Counted from the stretch's first letter, positions 1-10,537 are shown. The stretch: DNA of 64,000 bases from Lysobacter sp. S4-A87 (GCF_022637455.1 NZ_CP093341.1:3782001-3846000); one strand, 5' to 3'. The notes: generated by a model not told the origin, from the sequence alone. Numbers and translations are program-made.

Positions 1-307
1 CGTCCTCGAAGAAGCCGGTCTTGTACAGCGCGCGGATCGCTTCGCCGGCACGCGAGGAATCCATCGTGTCGCCGCGCTCGACCGGCAGGTAGGTGAACAC
101 CGTACCGGCGGAGATGCGCTGCAGGCCATCGATGCGGATGTCGCTGACGGTGAACGAGCCGATCGGCGCGGATTGCGCGCCAGCCGTGTCCGGTGCCGCC
201 GACAGTGCGAACGGGTCCGCCGACTGCGCCATCGCGGGCAGGGCTGTGGCGTTCAGCGCCGCGACGAGGGCGAGGGCAAGCAGGCGGCGATTAGGTGTTC
301 GCGTCAT
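1..307 (-). CDS. bamA: Outer membrane assembly factor BamA, N-terminal part (gene runs off the window)
   Basis: The first ~102 residues are visible; the rest lies beyond base 1. The start codon is the ATG read leftward from 307. A cleavable signal peptide (RRLLALALVAALNATALPAM, then AQ) is followed by the start of the first POTRA domain, with the family pattern FTVSDIRIDGLQRIS, then GTVFTYLPVERGD and a segment ending ALYKTGFFED. BamA is the outer-membrane beta-barrel that inserts other barrel proteins. Its position directly after rseP, with a 74-base gap, is the usual gammaproteobacterial arrangement. The call is secure although only the N-terminus is present. Confidence 0.93.
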   Translation of the reverse strand, partial: MTRTPNRRLLALALVAALNATALPAMAQSADPFALSAAPDTAGAQSAPIGSFTVSDIRIDGLQRISAGTVFTYLPVERGDTMDSSRAGEAIRALYKTGFFED

Positions 308-381
308 TAGTACGTCCGGAAGAGGGTCTTGGAGGCCCGGAGCCGGGCGTCGGGTCGAGAAAGCAGGTCGCGTCGCCGGCA

Positions 382-1746
382 TCAGTGCACCAGGTTGTTC
401 ACGATGTCGTTGAAGAACGCCAGGCCCATCAGGCCGGCGATCAATGCCAGGCCGACGTACTGCCCGGCCGCCATTGCGCGCTCGCTGACCGGGCTGCCCT
501 TGACCAGCTCGATAAGGTAATACAGCAGGTGACCGCCGTCCAAGATCGGGATCGGCAGCAGGTTCAGGATGCCCAGGCTGAGCGAGAGCATCGCCAGCAT
601 CGACAGGTACCAGGCGGTGCCATGGTGGGCATAGGCATTGGCCGCGCGGGCAATGGTGATGGGCCCGGCGACGGTGTTCTGAACCGACACGCGGCCGCTG
701 AAGGCGCGGCCGATCATGGCGAACAGCTCGTTGGCCTGGTGCACGCTCTCGCGGATCGCGGCCGGGACAGCGTCGATCGGGCCGTAGCGGAGCAGGGCGT
801 CCTTGGCCGGTTCCTGCGCGCGGGCCGACTTCAGGCCCAGGCCCCAGTACTGCTGCCCGGTCTGCGGATGCGTCAAACGCGCCGGCTTGATTTCCAGCGC
901 CAGGCGCTCGCCCTTGCGCTCCACCTCGACCATGGCGATGCCACCGCGGTCACCGAGCTTTTGCACCAGCGGGCCGATGTCGTCCCAGGAGCGCACGGGC
1001 TCGCCGTCGATGGCGGTGATGCGGTCACCTTCGTTGAGCACGCCGAAGGCCGGCTTGTCCGTCTCCACGTGCCCGATCACCGCCGGCACCAGGCCGTGGC
1101 GCGGGATCAGGCCGATGGCTTCCACCGCGCGACGCTCGTCGAACGAGGCAGGCAGGTGTGACAGCGGCAATTGCCGTGTGACTTCGTCGCCGCCCTCGGT
1201 GCGCACGCGCAGGCGGATGTCGCTGTGGTCGAGTGCGGCGGGAATCAGCGCCAGCTGCGCCTCGCTCCAGGTCGGGGTGTCGCGGTCACCGACGGCCAGC
1301 AGCGTGTCGCCGCTGTGCAGTCCGGCGCTGGCGGCGATGCCCTGCGCCTGTCCGACCACCGGTGCGTAATCGGGCCGGCCGATCACGAACATCGCCCAGA
1401 ACAGGCCGACGCACAGCAGCAGGTTGGCGGCCGGCCCGGCAATCACGATCGCGATGCGCTTGAACACCGACTGGCGATTGAAGGCCTGGTCGACTTCGCT
1501 GGCAGCGACGTCGCCTTCGCGCTCGTCGAGCATCTTGACGTAGCCGCCGAGCGGGATTGCAGCAATCACATACTCGGTGCCGTCCTTGCCACGGCGCGAC
1601 CACAGTGCCTTGCCGAAGCCGATCGAGAAGCGCAGCACCTTGACGCCGCAGCGGCGCGCGACCCAGTAGTGCCCGAACTCGTGGAACGTGACGAGCACGC
1701 CGAGGCTGACGAGCAACCACCAGATCGAGCCGATGAACTCACTCAT
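382..1746 (-). CDS. rseP: RIP zinc metalloprotease RseP
   Basis: This 454-residue inner-membrane site-2 protease cleaves anti-sigma factors such as RseA within the membrane during the envelope-stress response. The zinc motif HEFGH lies near residue 22 in the first membrane helix (LVTFHEFGHYWVARRCG). The second metal-site motif LDGGH is near residue 400 (LLPIPILDGGHLLYY). Two PDZ-like segments lie between them, one containing GVLNEGDRITAIDGEPV. Length is normal for the family. It lies between dxr and bamA on the same strand, with a 69-base gap from dxr. Confidence 0.96.
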   Translation of the reverse strand: MSEFIGSIWWLLVSLGVLVTFHEFGHYWVARRCGVKVLRFSIGFGKALWSRRGKDGTEYVIAAIPLGGYVKMLDEREGDVAASEVDQAFNRQSVFKRIAIVIAGPAANLLLCVGLFWAMFVIGRPDYAPVVGQAQGIAASAGLHSGDTLLAVGDRDTPTWSEAQLALIPAALDHSDIRLRVRTEGGDEVTRQLPLSHLPASFDERRAVEAIGLIPRHGLVPAVIGHVETDKPAFGVLNEGDRITAIDGEPVRSWDDIGPLVQKLGDRGGIAMVEVERKGERLALEIKPARLTHPQTGQQYWGLGLKSARAQEPAKDALLRYGPIDAVPAAIRESVHQANELFAMIGRAFSGRVSVQNTVAGPITIARAANAYAHHGTAWYLSMLAMLSLSLGILNLLPIPILDGGHLLYYLIELVKGSPVSERAMAAGQYVGLALIAGLMGLAFFNDIVNNLVH

Positions 1747-1783
1747 GATTGGACGCTCTGCACGGGCACGCTCCGGATGGACA

Positions 1784-1819
1784 CGATCATGAAGGTCACG
1801 ATCATATGGACGCGATCAT
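1784..1819. repeat. Three short CGATCAT repeats between dxr and rseP
   Basis: The heptamer CGATCAT occurs at 1784-1790, 1799-1805 and 1813-1819, spaced 15 and 14 bases apart. The third copy includes the dxr stop codon. No function is evident. It could be a slippage product or part of a weak regulatory site. Confidence 0.4.
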
Positions 1820-3009
1820 GCGCGGGCCCCGACTGCGCCGGAACCGACGGCCCGGGCGGCATGATGCCGTGCCTGGGCATCGGCGTCGCGCAGGGCTGCC
1901 AGCGAGGTCGCCGGGGTGGATGGGAGCGCGGCGAGGGTGTCCTCGACGAGCGCCGGTATGGCTAGGAAACCGATCCGGCGCTGAAGAAACGCTGAAACAG
2001 CCACTTCGTTGGCGGCATTGAGGACCGCCGGGGCGGTGCCGCCCGCGGCCAGGGCCTCGAAAGCCAGGCGCAGGCACGGGAAGGCCTGAAGGTCCGGCGG
2101 TTCGAAATCGAGCCGGCCCTGGGCCAGCAGGTCGAGTCCGCCGACGCCCGATTCCATCCGTTCCGGCCAGCCGAAGCCGACCGCCAGCGCGGTGCGCATG
2201 TCCGGCAGGCCGAGCTGGGCGAGGGTGGAGCCGTCGACGAATTCCACCAGCGAATGCACCAGGCTCTGCGGATGCACCAGCACCTGGATGCGGTCGCCGT
2301 CGACGCCGAACAGGTGGTGGGCCTCGATCACTTCCAGGCCCTTGTTCATCAGCGTGGCCGAGTCGACCGAGATCTTCGGCCCCATCGACCACTTGGGATG
2401 GGCGACCGCCTGTTCCGGCGTCACTGCGGTCAGTTCCTCGCGCGCACGGCCGCGGAACGGACCACCCGAGGCGGTCAGCAGGATCCGTCGCAGGCCTTCG
2501 CGCGCATGCGCGTCGGGCAGGCACTGGAAGATCGCGTTGTGCTCGCTGTCGATCGGCACGATCGTGGCGCCACCGGCGTGGGCGGCCTGCATCAGCAGTT
2601 CGCCGGCGAGCACCAGCGACTCCTTGTTGGCAAGCAGGATGCGCTTGCCGGCCCTGGCAGCGGCCAGCGTCGAAGGCAGTCCGGCCGCACCGACGATGGC
2701 AGCGACGACGGTGTCGCAGGCGTCGCCCGACACCAGTGCGTCGAGTGCCTCGTCGCCGCAATGCGGCTGCGTGCGCAGGCCGGCTTCGCGCAGGCCATCG
2801 GCGAGCGCCTGCAGGCCGTTGCCGTCGGCGATCACGGCATGGTCGGGGCGGTGGCGCCGGCACAGTTCGACCAGGGCGGCGACATTGCTGCCGGCCGCCA
2901 GGACACTTGCGCGCAGGCGTTGCGGGTGGCGCGCGATCACGTCCAGCGCCGACGCGCCGATCGAACCGGTGGCACCAAGAACAGCGACATTGCGCGTACT
3001 GACGGACAT
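1816..3009 (-). CDS. dxr: 1-deoxy-D-xylulose 5-phosphate reductoisomerase
   Basis: This 397-residue cytoplasmic enzyme makes 2-C-methyl-D-erythritol 4-phosphate with NADPH, the committed step of the MEP isoprenoid pathway. The N-terminal NADPH fold is clear ([20 protein letters not shown]). Substrate and metal motifs follow: [54 protein letters not shown] and [10 protein letters not shown]. The same frame stays open far upstream, but the ATG at 3009 gives the normal N-terminus ([12 protein letters not shown]) two bases after cdsA ends. It sits in the uppS-cdsA-dxr-rseP-bamA run, so isoprenoid, lipid and envelope genes are co-transcribed. Confidence 0.96.
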   Translation of the reverse strand: MSVSTRNVAVLGATGSIGASALDVIARHPQRLRASVLAAGSNVAALVELCRRHRPDHAVIADGNGLQALADGLREAGLRTQPHCGDEALDALVSGDACDTVVAAIVGAAGLPSTLAAARAGKRILLANKESLVLAGELLMQAAHAGGATIVPIDSEHNAIFQCLPDAHAREGLRRILLTASGGPFRGRAREELTAVTPEQAVAHPKWSMGPKISVDSATLMNKGLEVIEAHHLFGVDGDRIQVLVHPQSLVHSLVEFVDGSTLAQLGLPDMRTALAVGFGWPERMESGVGGLDLLAQGRLDFEPPDLQAFPCLRLAFEALAAGGTAPAVLNAANEVAVSAFLQRRIGFLAIPALVEDTLAALPSTPATSLAALRDADAQARHHAARAVGSGAVGARA

Positions 3010-3011
3010 GT

Positions 3012-3863
3012 TCAGAAGCCCAGCACGGCCTTGCCAAGTGCAAACACCGGCAGTGCGGCCAGCACGCCGTCGACACGGTCGAGGATGCCGCCGTGGCCCG
3101 GGATCAGGTTGCCCGAATCCTTCACGCCGACATGGCGCTTGAGCAGGCTCTCGAACAGGTCGCCGACCACCGAGAACAGCACCGCCACCAGCGCGACCAC
3201 GGCCACCGCCGGCAGTTGCGACGGCGCTGCGCCGGCGAAGAGGGCAAAGACGATGCCGACGATGACGCCGGCGACCACGCCGCCGAGCAGGCCTTCGTAA
3301 GTCTTGTTGGGGCTGATCCGCGGGGCCAGCTTGCGGCCACCGAACAGGCGCCCGCCAAAGGTGCGCCCGGCGAAGTAGGCGCCGGTATCGGCCGCCCAGA
3401 CGATCGCCAGCGCGGTCAGCAGCCAGCGGTGGCCGTTGGGCGGGGTCGAGTGGATCCACGCCAGCGCGCACCAGGCCGGAATCATGCTCAGCGCGCCGGC
3501 GGCGAGCTTGAACACGCGCGCATTGGTGTCGTGGTCGCTGGCGAATTCGTAACGGCCCAGCCAGAGCAGCGCCAGCAGCCACCAGATCACGCCGATCATG
3601 CTGGCCAGCTGGAACAGCGCCATGGTGTAGCTGCCGCTGGAGCGCGATGCCCACACCAGCGCCACCATCACCGCCAGGTTGGCCACCAGCAGCACGGTGC
3701 GAGCGAGCGTGTCCTCGATCTGCGCCAGGTCGAACCATTCCCACAGGCCGGCCAGGAACAGCACCGCGGCCAGGGCCACCATCCACGGCGTCGGCAGCAG
3801 CAGGATCGCGGCAATCGCGAGCGGCGCCATCACCAGGGCGGCGAGCAGGCGGGTTCGGGTCAT
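3012..3863 (-). CDS. cdsA: Phosphatidate cytidylyltransferase (CDP-diglyceride synthase)
   Basis: This 283-residue polytopic membrane enzyme makes CDP-diacylglycerol from phosphatidate and CTP for phospholipid synthesis. Several hydrophobic helices span the protein, starting with [19 protein letters not shown]. The C-terminal family signature is present ([16 protein letters not shown]), as is ISPNKTYEG. The chosen ATG at 3863 overlaps the uppS stop by four bases (ATGA), which indicates translational coupling. The reading frame extends further upstream inside uppS but only as a shadow. Confidence 0.95.
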   Translation of the reverse strand: MTRTRLLAALVMAPLAIAAILLLPTPWMVALAAVLFLAGLWEWFDLAQIEDTLARTVLLVANLAVMVALVWASRSSGSYTMALFQLASMIGVIWWLLALLWLGRYEFASDHDTNARVFKLAAGALSMIPAWCALAWIHSTPPNGHRWLLTALAIVWAADTGAYFAGRTFGGRLFGGRKLAPRISPNKTYEGLLGGVVAGVIVGIVFALFAGAAPSQLPAVAVVALVAVLFSVVGDLFESLLKRHVGVKDSGNLIPGHGGILDRVDGVLAALPVFALGKAVLGF

Positions 3864-4645
3864 TCGGAAGTCTCTTTGGTGGCGGGCCGTGCCGGCGCGG
3901 GTGCCGGCGCGACCTGGGCGCCGGTCAGGCCGAAACGGCGCTGGCGGCCGGCGTAGTCGTCCATGGCGCGCTGCAGTGTCGCCGCATCCAATTCGGGCCA
4001 CAACAGGTCGGTGAACCACAATTCGGTATAGGCCAGCTGCCACAGCAGGAAATTGCTGATGCGCGTCTCACCGCCGGTGCGGATGAACAGATCCGGGGCA
4101 GGCAGCTCGGCCAGGCAGGTGCGGGCACCGATCGCGTACTCGTCGATGTCTTCAGGCGCCAGCCGCCCGGCGGCGACGTCCTGCGCCAGCGAGCGGGCCG
4201 CCTGTGCGATGTCCCAGCGACCGCCGTAACTGGCGGCGATGGTCAGGTGCAGGCGGGTGTTGGCGCGGGTGCGGTCCTCGGCTGCGGCCATCTGCTTGCG
4301 GATGGCCTCGGCGAAGCGCTCGCGCTCGCCGATGAAGCGCACGCGCACGCCACGCCGGTCGAGCTCGTCGACCTCGCGTTCCAGTGCGCCCAGGAACAGC
4401 TTCATCAGCGCGCCGACCTCCTCTTCCGGCCGGCCCCAGTTCTCGCTGGAGAAGGCGAACAGGGTCAGCGCCTCGATGCCCTGGTCCAGGCAGAAGTCGA
4501 TGCAGACATTGACCGCGCGCGCACCGGCGCGATGGCCGATGACTCGCGGGCGGCGGCGGCGCTCGGCCCAGCGACCGTTGCCGTCCATGATGACGGCAAG
4601 GTGGCGCGGGACGCGCGCGACGGCAATGGCAGGTTCGGAAGACAT
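3860..4645 (-). CDS. uppS: Undecaprenyl diphosphate synthase (cis-prenyltransferase)
   Basis: This 261-residue soluble enzyme elongates farnesyl diphosphate to the C55 carrier lipid precursor used for peptidoglycan and O-antigen. The catalytic [16 protein letters not shown] motif is near the N-terminus, and the substrate-binding [15 protein letters not shown] and [11 protein letters not shown] motifs are near the C-terminus. The ATG at 4645 ([17 protein letters not shown]) places the catalytic Asp at a typical distance. An upstream ATG at 4708 would add an unconserved stretch. The gene lies 19 bases after frr. Confidence 0.95.
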   Translation of the reverse strand: MSSEPAIAVARVPRHLAVIMDGNGRWAERRRRPRVIGHRAGARAVNVCIDFCLDQGIEALTLFAFSSENWGRPEEEVGALMKLFLGALEREVDELDRRGVRVRFIGERERFAEAIRKQMAAAEDRTRANTRLHLTIAASYGGRWDIAQAARSLAQDVAAGRLAPEDIDEYAIGARTCLAELPAPDLFIRTGGETRISNFLLWQLAYTELWFTDLLWPELDAATLQRAMDDYAGRQRRFGLTGAQVAPAPAPARPATKETSE

Positions 4646-4664
4646 GACGGGACGGGTAGACCCG

Positions 4665-5222
4665 TCAAACCGCCATAAGTTCTTGCTCTTTGGCCTTGAC
4701 CACTTCATCGACGTCCTTGATGGCGGCGTCGGTGATCTTCTGGATCTCGATCTCGGAGCGGCTGACTTCGTCTTCGGTGATCTGCTTTTCCTTCAGCAGT
4801 TCCTTGACCTGGTGGTTGGCATCGCGACGGATGTTGCGGATGGCGACCTTGGCGTCCTCGCTCTCGGAGTGCACGAGCTTGGACAGTTCCTTGCGGCGCT
4901 CCTCGGTGAGGGCGGGCAGGTTGAGGCGGATCACGGTACCGGCGGTGTTCGGGGTCAGGCCGAGGTCGGAGGCGAGGATCGCCTTCTCGACGGGGCCGAC
5001 CATCTGCTTCTCCCACGGCGTGATGAGCAGCGAACGCGCGTCGGAGACCTGGACGGAGGCGACCTGCGACAGCGGCATGTCGGAACCGTAGTAGTTGACC
5101 TTCAGGTGGTCGACCAGCGCGGTCGAAGCGCGCCCGGTGCGGATCTTGATCAGGGTGTGGCGAAATGCTTCGACGCTCTTGGCCATGCGGGTCTGGGCAT
5201 CTTTCTTGATCTCGTTGAGCAT
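4665..5222 (-). CDS. frr: Ribosome recycling factor
   Basis: This 185-residue, three-helix-bundle factor splits post-termination ribosomes together with EF-G. It has the standard length and landmarks: MLNEIKKDAQTRMAKSVEAF, KIRTGRAST, VNYYGSDMPLSQVAS, and a C-terminal helix ending in IKDVDEVVKAKEQELMAV. It normally follows pyrH directly. Here a cation-efflux gene lies between the two, leaving 113 bases upstream of frr that could hold its own promoter. Confidence 0.96.
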   Translation of the reverse strand: MLNEIKKDAQTRMAKSVEAFRHTLIKIRTGRASTALVDHLKVNYYGSDMPLSQVASVQVSDARSLLITPWEKQMVGPVEKAILASDLGLTPNTAGTVIRLNLPALTEERRKELSKLVHSESEDAKVAIRNIRRDANHQVKELLKEKQITEDEVSRSEIEIQKITDAAIKDVDEVVKAKEQELMAV

Positions 5223-5335
5223 CGCCGGCTCCGTTCCATTAGCGGTAATCGCGGGATTATAGCCAGCCGGGGCGGCCCCAGCGACCCGAAGCGCTCGTAC
5301 GGGGGCGGCAGGAGCCGGTGGAAGGGTTCCCGCCC

Positions 5336-6289
5336 TCAGTGGTCGTGGCCGTGCCCGTGCCCGTGGTCATGGGCGTGGTCATGCGTGTGGCCGTGCGGCG
5401 CACGATCGTGGCGGTCGTGCTCGCAGGCGCGGCCCAGTTCGACCTGCAGGGTCGGGTGGTTGATCCCGAAGCGCTCGTCCAGCTCGTGGTTCAGCTTGTC
5501 GATGAACTCGTCGTGGTCACCCTGGTCGGGGCGGACCAGGTGCGCGGTCATGGCGATCTCGCCCGCGCCCAGCGACCAGATATGCAGGTGGTGCACGGCC
5601 TGGACACCCGCCTGCGAGGCCAGGAAGCCCTGCACCTGGCCGCGGTCGATGCTCGAAGGCACTGCGTCCATGGCGGCATTGAAGGCATCGCGCAGCAGGC
5701 CGAAGGCGCCGATGGCCACGACCGCGCCGATCAGCACTGCGATCGCCGGGTCCAGCCAGGCCCAGCCCAGCCACCACATGCCGGCGCCGGCCAGTACCGC
5801 GGCCAGCGACACGGCGGCGTCGGCGATCAGATGCAGGAAGGCGCCACGGCGATTGAGGTCCTGGTCGTGGCCGTCGCGCACCAGCCAGGCCGCGCCGAGG
5901 TTGACGGCGATGCCCAGCGCGGCGACCAGCATGACCGGCAGGGCCGGGATTTCCGGCGGCGCGTTGAAGCGACGCACCGCTTCCCAGGCCAGCGCGCCGG
6001 AGAACGCCACCAGCAGCAAGGCATTGGCCAGCGGCGAGAGCAGGGTGGCGCGGCGCCAGCCATAGGTATGGCGATCGGTCGGCGCGCGCTTGGCCAGCAC
6101 CGCAGCACCCCAGGCCAGGCCCAGTCCGAGCACGTCACCGAGGTTGTGCAGCGCATCCGACAGCAGCGCCAGCGAATTGGTGGCGAAGCCATACCCGGCC
6201 TCGACGACCGTGTAGGCAAGGTTGATCAGCGTGACCGCGGCAAAGGCGCGGGTCGCGTTGGCGGCGTGGTGGTGGTGTCCGTGGCCCAT
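5336..6289 (-). CDS. Cation diffusion facilitator (CDF) family divalent metal exporter, His-rich at both ends
   Basis: This 317-residue inner-membrane transporter probably exports Zn(II) or a similar divalent metal by proton antiport. It has the CDF pattern of about six helices. The metal-site motif LLSDALHNLGDVLG (DxxHN type) lies in helix 2 and HLIADAAVSLAAV in helix 5, followed by a cytoplasmic domain. Histidines cluster at the N-terminus (MGHGHHHHAAN) and heavily at the C-terminus (HDHAHDHGHGHGHDH). These are probably metal-buffering tails. It interrupts the usual pyrH-frr pair, which suggests insertion. Metal specificity cannot be read from the sequence. Confidence 0.9.
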   Translation of the reverse strand: MGHGHHHHAANATRAFAAVTLINLAYTVVEAGYGFATNSLALLSDALHNLGDVLGLGLAWGAAVLAKRAPTDRHTYGWRRATLLSPLANALLLVAFSGALAWEAVRRFNAPPEIPALPVMLVAALGIAVNLGAAWLVRDGHDQDLNRRGAFLHLIADAAVSLAAVLAGAGMWWLGWAWLDPAIAVLIGAVVAIGAFGLLRDAFNAAMDAVPSSIDRGQVQGFLASQAGVQAVHHLHIWSLGAGEIAMTAHLVRPDQGDHDEFIDKLNHELDERFGINHPTLQVELGRACEHDRHDRAPHGHTHDHAHDHGHGHGHDH

Positions 6290-6343
6290 GCGCGCATGGT
6301 GGCACGGTCCTGCGGGCGGACTCTATTACAGCGGCGTATCCGC

Positions 6344-6361
6344 TCCCCCGCTCGCGGGGGA
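6344..6361 (-). terminator. Hairpin between pyrH and the CDF transporter gene
   Basis: A 7-bp GC-rich stem (6344-6350 with 6355-6361, loop CTCG) lies just after the pyrH stop. It has no clear T-run, so it may attenuate rather than fully end transcription from pyrH into the transporter gene. Confidence 0.35.
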
Positions 6362-6372
6362 ACGGATCACGT

Positions 6373-7098
6373 TCAGGCCTTGCGGCCCTGCACCAGCGTG
6401 CCGATGTGCTCGCCGTGGAGGATCTTCAGCAGCGTGCCCGGCTGGCCCATGTCGAAGATGCGCAGCGGCAGGTCGCTGTCGCGGCACAGCGCGAACGCGG
6501 CGGTGTCCATCACCTGCAGGTTGCGCGCGATCACTTCGTCGTAGGTCAGCTTGTCGTAGCGGACCGCGTCGGCATGCTTCTTCGGGTCCTTGTCGTAGAC
6601 GCCGTCGACCTTGGTCGCCTTCAGCAGCAGGTCGGCGCCGATCTCGATCGCGCGCAGGGCGGCGCCGGAGTCGGTGGTGAAGAACGGGTTGCCGGTGCCG
6701 GCGGCGAAGATCGCCAGTCGGCCCTTTTCCATGTGGCGGATGGCGCGGCGGCGGATGTAGTCCTCGCACACGTCGTTGATCTTGATCGCGCTCATCACCC
6801 GGCACTTGGCGCCGAGCTTCTCCAGCGCGTCCTGCATGGCCAGCGCGTTGATGACCGTGGCGAGCATGCCCATCTGGTCGCCCGTGACCCGGTCCATGCC
6901 GCCGGCCGCCAGGCCTGCGCCGCGGAAGATGTTGCCGCCGCCGATGACCAGCGCGACCTCGGCACCGGCCTGCTGGGCCTCGATCACCTCGCGGGCCAGC
7001 CGGCTGATCATCTTCGGGTCGATGCCGTAGTCCTCGTCCCCCATCAACGCCTCGCCAGACAGTTTGAGCAGGACACGGCGATAGGCGAGCTGGGACAT
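6373..7098 (-). CDS. pyrH: UMP kinase
   Basis: This 241-residue hexameric kinase makes UDP from UMP in pyrimidine nucleotide synthesis. It belongs to the amino-acid-kinase fold family. Landmarks are [33 protein letters not shown], the [17 protein letters not shown] helix, [19 protein letters not shown] and [14 protein letters not shown]. The ATG at 7098 ([12 protein letters not shown]) gives the family N-terminus; in-frame sequence upstream is not conserved. tsf is normally just upstream, but here it is about 12.7 kb away beyond a plus-strand block. Confidence 0.96.
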   Translation of the reverse strand: MSQLAYRRVLLKLSGEALMGDEDYGIDPKMISRLAREVIEAQQAGAEVALVIGGGNIFRGAGLAAGGMDRVTGDQMGMLATVINALAMQDALEKLGAKCRVMSAIKINDVCEDYIRRRAIRHMEKGRLAIFAAGTGNPFFTTDSGAALRAIEIGADLLLKATKVDGVYDKDPKKHADAVRYDKLTYDEVIARNLQVMDTAAFALCRDSDLPLRIFDMGQPGTLLKILHGEHIGTLVQGRKA

Positions 7099-7421
7099 GG
7101 CGACCTCGTTGAGATGGGCAAACAGCGGAATTGTACGGGATCGGCGGGCCGGTCCTGCGTGAGGGCGCGCCGAGGGGGCCGAAAGGGGCCGAAAGGGGCC
7201 GAAAGAGGGCATTCGCGGAAATCTCGCGCAGGCAAGGGGCATTGGTTCGTGCTGACCGTCGAAACATTTGCCGAATCGGTTCTCGGTTATTTCGATATCC
7301 GGCGGCAGTCGTGAATTGTTCATAAAAAGGCACTTGACACATTGAATGCCGCGCATGACGAAAGTCATAGTCGGGACGCCCTCGGGAGAAGGGCAATCAC
7401 TGACTTTGGGGAGAGAACAAA
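7099..7421. other. Divergent intergenic region between pyrH and the Oar-like receptor gene
   Basis: These 323 bases separate pyrH (leftward) from the receptor gene (rightward) and must hold both promoters. A consensus TTGACA is at 7334-7339, but no good -10 element sits at the right distance, so I do not call a promoter. Three exact tandem copies of GGGGCCGAAA lie at 7175-7204 on the pyrH side. Confidence 0.5.
7175..7204. repeat. Three exact tandem copies of a 10-bp unit upstream of pyrH
   Basis: The unit GGGGCCGAAA repeats at 7175-7184, 7185-7194 and 7195-7204. It lies about 80-110 bases upstream of the pyrH start, probably in its promoter or leader. Copy number in such runs can vary between strains. 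Confidence 0.85.
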
Positions 7422-10400
7422 GTGGCAAGAACAACGATGAATCGTGCGCTGCGACGCAGCGCGCTGACGGTGGCGCTTGGCCTGTGTTTCGCATCGACCG
7501 TCCAGGCGCAGTCCAATACCGCCGGTGCCGTATTCGGCCAGGCAGCCGCAGGCGACACGGTGCTGGTTGAGAATCCGGCGACCGGTTTCAAGCGCACCAT
7601 CACGGTCGGCGGCGACGGCCAGTACCGCGCATCGGCACTGCCGACCGGCAACTACCGGGTGACCCTGCAGCGCGCTGACGGCACCAGCACCACCCGCGAA
7701 AACGTCACCGTCAATGTCGGCACCGGCACCTCCGTCAACTTCGCCGCAGCGCCCACGGGCGAAACGACCACGCTCGATTCGATCCGCGTGACCGGCGCAG
7801 CGCTGGTCAATCCGATCGACGTGTCGTCGGTCGAGTCCACCACCATCCTCACCGCTGCGCAGATTGCCAAGATCCCCGTGCCACGTGACCTGACCAGCGT
7901 CGCGCTGCTGGCCCCGGGCACCGTGAAGGGCGACGCCGCGTTCGGCAACCTGCCGTCGTTCGGCGGCGCATCGGTCGCCGAGAACGGCTACTACGTCAAC
8001 GGCTTCAATGTCACCAACTCGTTCAAGGGCCTGAACTTCGCCAACATTCCGTTCGAGGCCATCGCCGAGCAGCAGATCAAGACCGGCGGTTATGGCGCCG
8101 AGTTCGGTCGCTCCACCGGCGGTGTCATCAACGTCATCACCAAGCGCGGTACCAACGACTTCGAGGCCGGCGGCAACATCTTCTGGGAACCGGAATCGCT
8201 GACCGAAACCGACCCGAACCTGTATTACCCCAGCGGTGACCTGGTCGAGGTCAACTCCAGGGACAAGGGCTCCAACACCACCGCTTCGGTGTGGGCCAGC
8301 GGCGCGCTGGTCAAGGACAAGCTGTTCGCCTACGGCCTGCTGCAGTACGGCATGGACGACCGCGATGTCTATCCGGGCACGTTCGACGGCGTCGTCGGCG
8401 ACCGCAACTACACCGACGAGACCAAGTCGCCGATGTGGCTGGTCAAGCTCGACTGGAACATCAACGACAACAACCTGCTCGCGCTGACGGCGTTCTCGGA
8501 CAAGCGCAAGACCGAGTCGAAGTACTACCACACCGTGTTCGGAACCGATGCGGCTCCGGACTGGACGCCGAGCCGCGGAAGCTACGCCGGCACCGACAAC
8601 TTCGAGAATGGTGGCACCAGCTACTCGCTCAAGTACACCGGCTATCTGACCGACACCTTCACCCTGTCGGCGCTCGCCGGCCATGGCGAGTTCCGCCGCT
8701 TCAACTACGGTGTCTCGGCCGGCGGCATCAGCCAGGAATACACCGGCAACGTCGGCGGCCCCGTCGCCGGCTGCCCGTGGGTGGTGGATGCGCGTCCGTC
8801 GGTGGTCAACGGCATCAACCAGGAAATCACCGGTTGCTGGTTCGTCGACAGCCTCGGTCGCACCGATGCCAAGGACACCCGCGACCAGTTCCGCATCGAT
8901 GCCGAATGGCAGCTGGGCGACCACCTGCTGCGCGGTGGTGTCGACATCGACAACTTCGAGACCGTCGACGGCACTTCCTATGCTGGCGGTGAACAGTGGC
9001 GCTACGGCCGCTATACGCCCATCGGCGGCACCCCGACCGAGAGCGTCGTGCGTCGCCGCGTGTTCCAGTCCGGCGCGACCGTGAAAGTCGACCAGCGCGC
9101 TTACTACATCGAAGACAACTGGAGCATCACCGACACCTTCAACGCCTACCTGGGCCTGCGCTGGGATACGTTCGACAACAAGAACGGCGTCGGCGACACC
9201 TACGTCAAGATCGACAACCAGTTCGCCCCGCGCCTGGGCTTCTCGTGGGACGTCAATGGCGATTCGTCGCTGAAGATCTTCGGTAACGCAGGCCGCTACG
9301 CGCTGCCGCTGACCGCCAACGTCGCCATCCGCGGCGCCAGCGCTTCGCTGTACAGCGAGCAGTTCTACTCCTACACCGGTGTCGACCCGGTCACCGGTGC
9401 GCCCACCGGCCTGGTGCAGATCCTCAACCCGGCCAATGGCGAGCCGATCCGCTACCTCAACAACGAGTTCGGCCTGGGCAAGGATGCCAAGACCATCGCC
9501 TCGTCCAACCTGGAGCCGATGTACCAGGACGAGTACATCCTGGGTTTCCAGACCCAGGTCAGCGAAGGTTTCTCGGCCGGTGCGCGCGCGATCTATCGTG
9601 ACCTCAAGCGTGCGATCGACGACACCTGCGATTACCGTCCGGTGTTCGAGTGGGCCGAGCAGAACGGCTACGAGATCAACGACGTCAACCCGGGCTTCCC
9701 GTACTGCCGCCTGTACAACCCGGGCAGCGACGGCGAGTTCACGATGGACGTCGACGGCGACGGCACCTTCGAGCACATCACCATCCCGGCCGACGTCCTG
9801 GGCCCGAAGGCCAAGCGCACCTACAAGGCCGTCGAGCTGTTCGCCGAAGGCCAGCTGACCGACAAGTTCTTCCTGCAGGGTTCCTATACCTGGTCGAAGA
9901 ACAAGGGCAACACCGAAGGCGGCGTGAAGTCGGACATCGGCCAGGCCGATACCGGCACCACCCAGGACTTCGACTACCCCGAGCTGATGGTCGGCGCCGA
10001 CGGTTACCTGCCCAACGACCGCCGCCACTCGTTCAAGCTGTTCGGCAACTACGAGTTCAACGACCAGTGGAGCGCCGGCGCCAACCTGCTGGTGCAGTCG
10101 GGCCGTCCGATCAACTGCTTCGGCTACAACGGTGCAGGCGACAGCGGTTACGCCAACAGCTACTTCTGGTGCGACAAGGGTGATGGCAGGGGCAGCCAGC
10201 CGGTCCCGCGCGGTACCGCCGGCCGTACGCCGTGGACCCGCACGCTCGACCTGAACGTTGCCTACTCGCCGTCGATCGCCAACGGCGAGCTGACCTTCAA
10301 GGTCGACGTGTTCAACGTCACCAACGAGCAGGAGCCGGTGGCCGTGTACGAGTACGGCGAGGATGCCGGCGGCACGCCGCAGCAGGGCGGCACCGCTCCG

Positions 10401-10490
10401 GACGGCACGGCGTACGCCAACATCTACGGCTACCCGACCGCCTGGCAGGCCCCGCGTTCGGTCCGCTTCATGGTGCAGTACCGCTTCTGA
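7422..10490 (+). CDS. Oar-like TonB-dependent outer membrane receptor
   Basis: This 1,022-residue outer-membrane protein begins with a signal peptide (about residues 1-29, ending TVQAQ). A carboxypeptidase-regulatory-like beta-sandwich follows (about 30-100; [32 protein letters not shown]). Next come a TonB plug (about 115-240; [20 protein letters not shown]) and a large beta-barrel ending in aromatic residues (FMVQYRF). This layout matches Oar-type receptors, which take up large or unknown substrates. Start: GTG at 7422 follows a good GGGGAGAG ribosome site; the alternative ATG at 7437 is worse placed. A strong hairpin terminator follows the stop. The substrate is unknown. Confidence 0.9.
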   Translation: MARTTMNRALRRSALTVALGLCFASTVQAQSNTAGAVFGQAAAGDTVLVENPATGFKRTITVGGDGQYRASALPTGNYRVTLQRADGTSTTRENVTVNVGTGTSVNFAAAPTGETTTLDSIRVTGAALVNPIDVSSVESTTILTAAQIAKIPVPRDLTSVALLAPGTVKGDAAFGNLPSFGGASVAENGYYVNGFNVTNSFKGLNFANIPFEAIAEQQIKTGGYGAEFGRSTGGVINVITKRGTNDFEAGGNIFWEPESLTETDPNLYYPSGDLVEVNSRDKGSNTTASVWASGALVKDKLFAYGLLQYGMDDRDVYPGTFDGVVGDRNYTDETKSPMWLVKLDWNINDNNLLALTAFSDKRKTESKYYHTVFGTDAAPDWTPSRGSYAGTDNFENGGTSYSLKYTGYLTDTFTLSALAGHGEFRRFNYGVSAGGISQEYTGNVGGPVAGCPWVVDARPSVVNGINQEITGCWFVDSLGRTDAKDTRDQFRIDAEWQLGDHLLRGGVDIDNFETVDGTSYAGGEQWRYGRYTPIGGTPTESVVRRRVFQSGATVKVDQRAYYIEDNWSITDTFNAYLGLRWDTFDNKNGVGDTYVKIDNQFAPRLGFSWDVNGDSSLKIFGNAGRYALPLTANVAIRGASASLYSEQFYSYTGVDPVTGAPTGLVQILNPANGEPIRYLNNEFGLGKDAKTIASSNLEPMYQDEYILGFQTQVSEGFSAGARAIYRDLKRAIDDTCDYRPVFEWAEQNGYEINDVNPGFPYCRLYNPGSDGEFTMDVDGDGTFEHITIPADVLGPKAKRTYKAVELFAEGQLTDKFFLQGSYTWSKNKGNTEGGVKSDIGQADTGTTQDFDYPELMVGADGYLPNDRRHSFKLFGNYEFNDQWSAGANLLVQSGRPINCFGYNGAGDSGYANSYFWCDKGDGRGSQPVPRGTAGRTPWTRTLDLNVAYSPSIANGELTFKVDVFNVTNEQEPVAVYEYGEDAGGTPQQGGTAPDGTAYANIYGYPTAWQAPRSVRFMVQYRF

Positions 10491-10509
10491 TCCTCTGAAG
10501 TGTTCGAAG

Positions 10510-10537
10510 GAACGGCCGCCCCTCGGGGCGGCCGTTC
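10510..10537 (+). terminator. Rho-independent terminator after the Oar-like receptor gene
   Basis: A 13-bp GC-rich stem (10510-10522 with 10525-10537, two-base loop) is followed by a short T-rich tail, 20 bases after the receptor stop codon. Confidence 0.88.

Noticed and set aside
7334-7371. A promoter for the Oar-like receptor using TTGACA at 7334-7339
   Set aside because: The best -10 candidate lies 26 bases away, too far for a standard promoter, so it is not listed.
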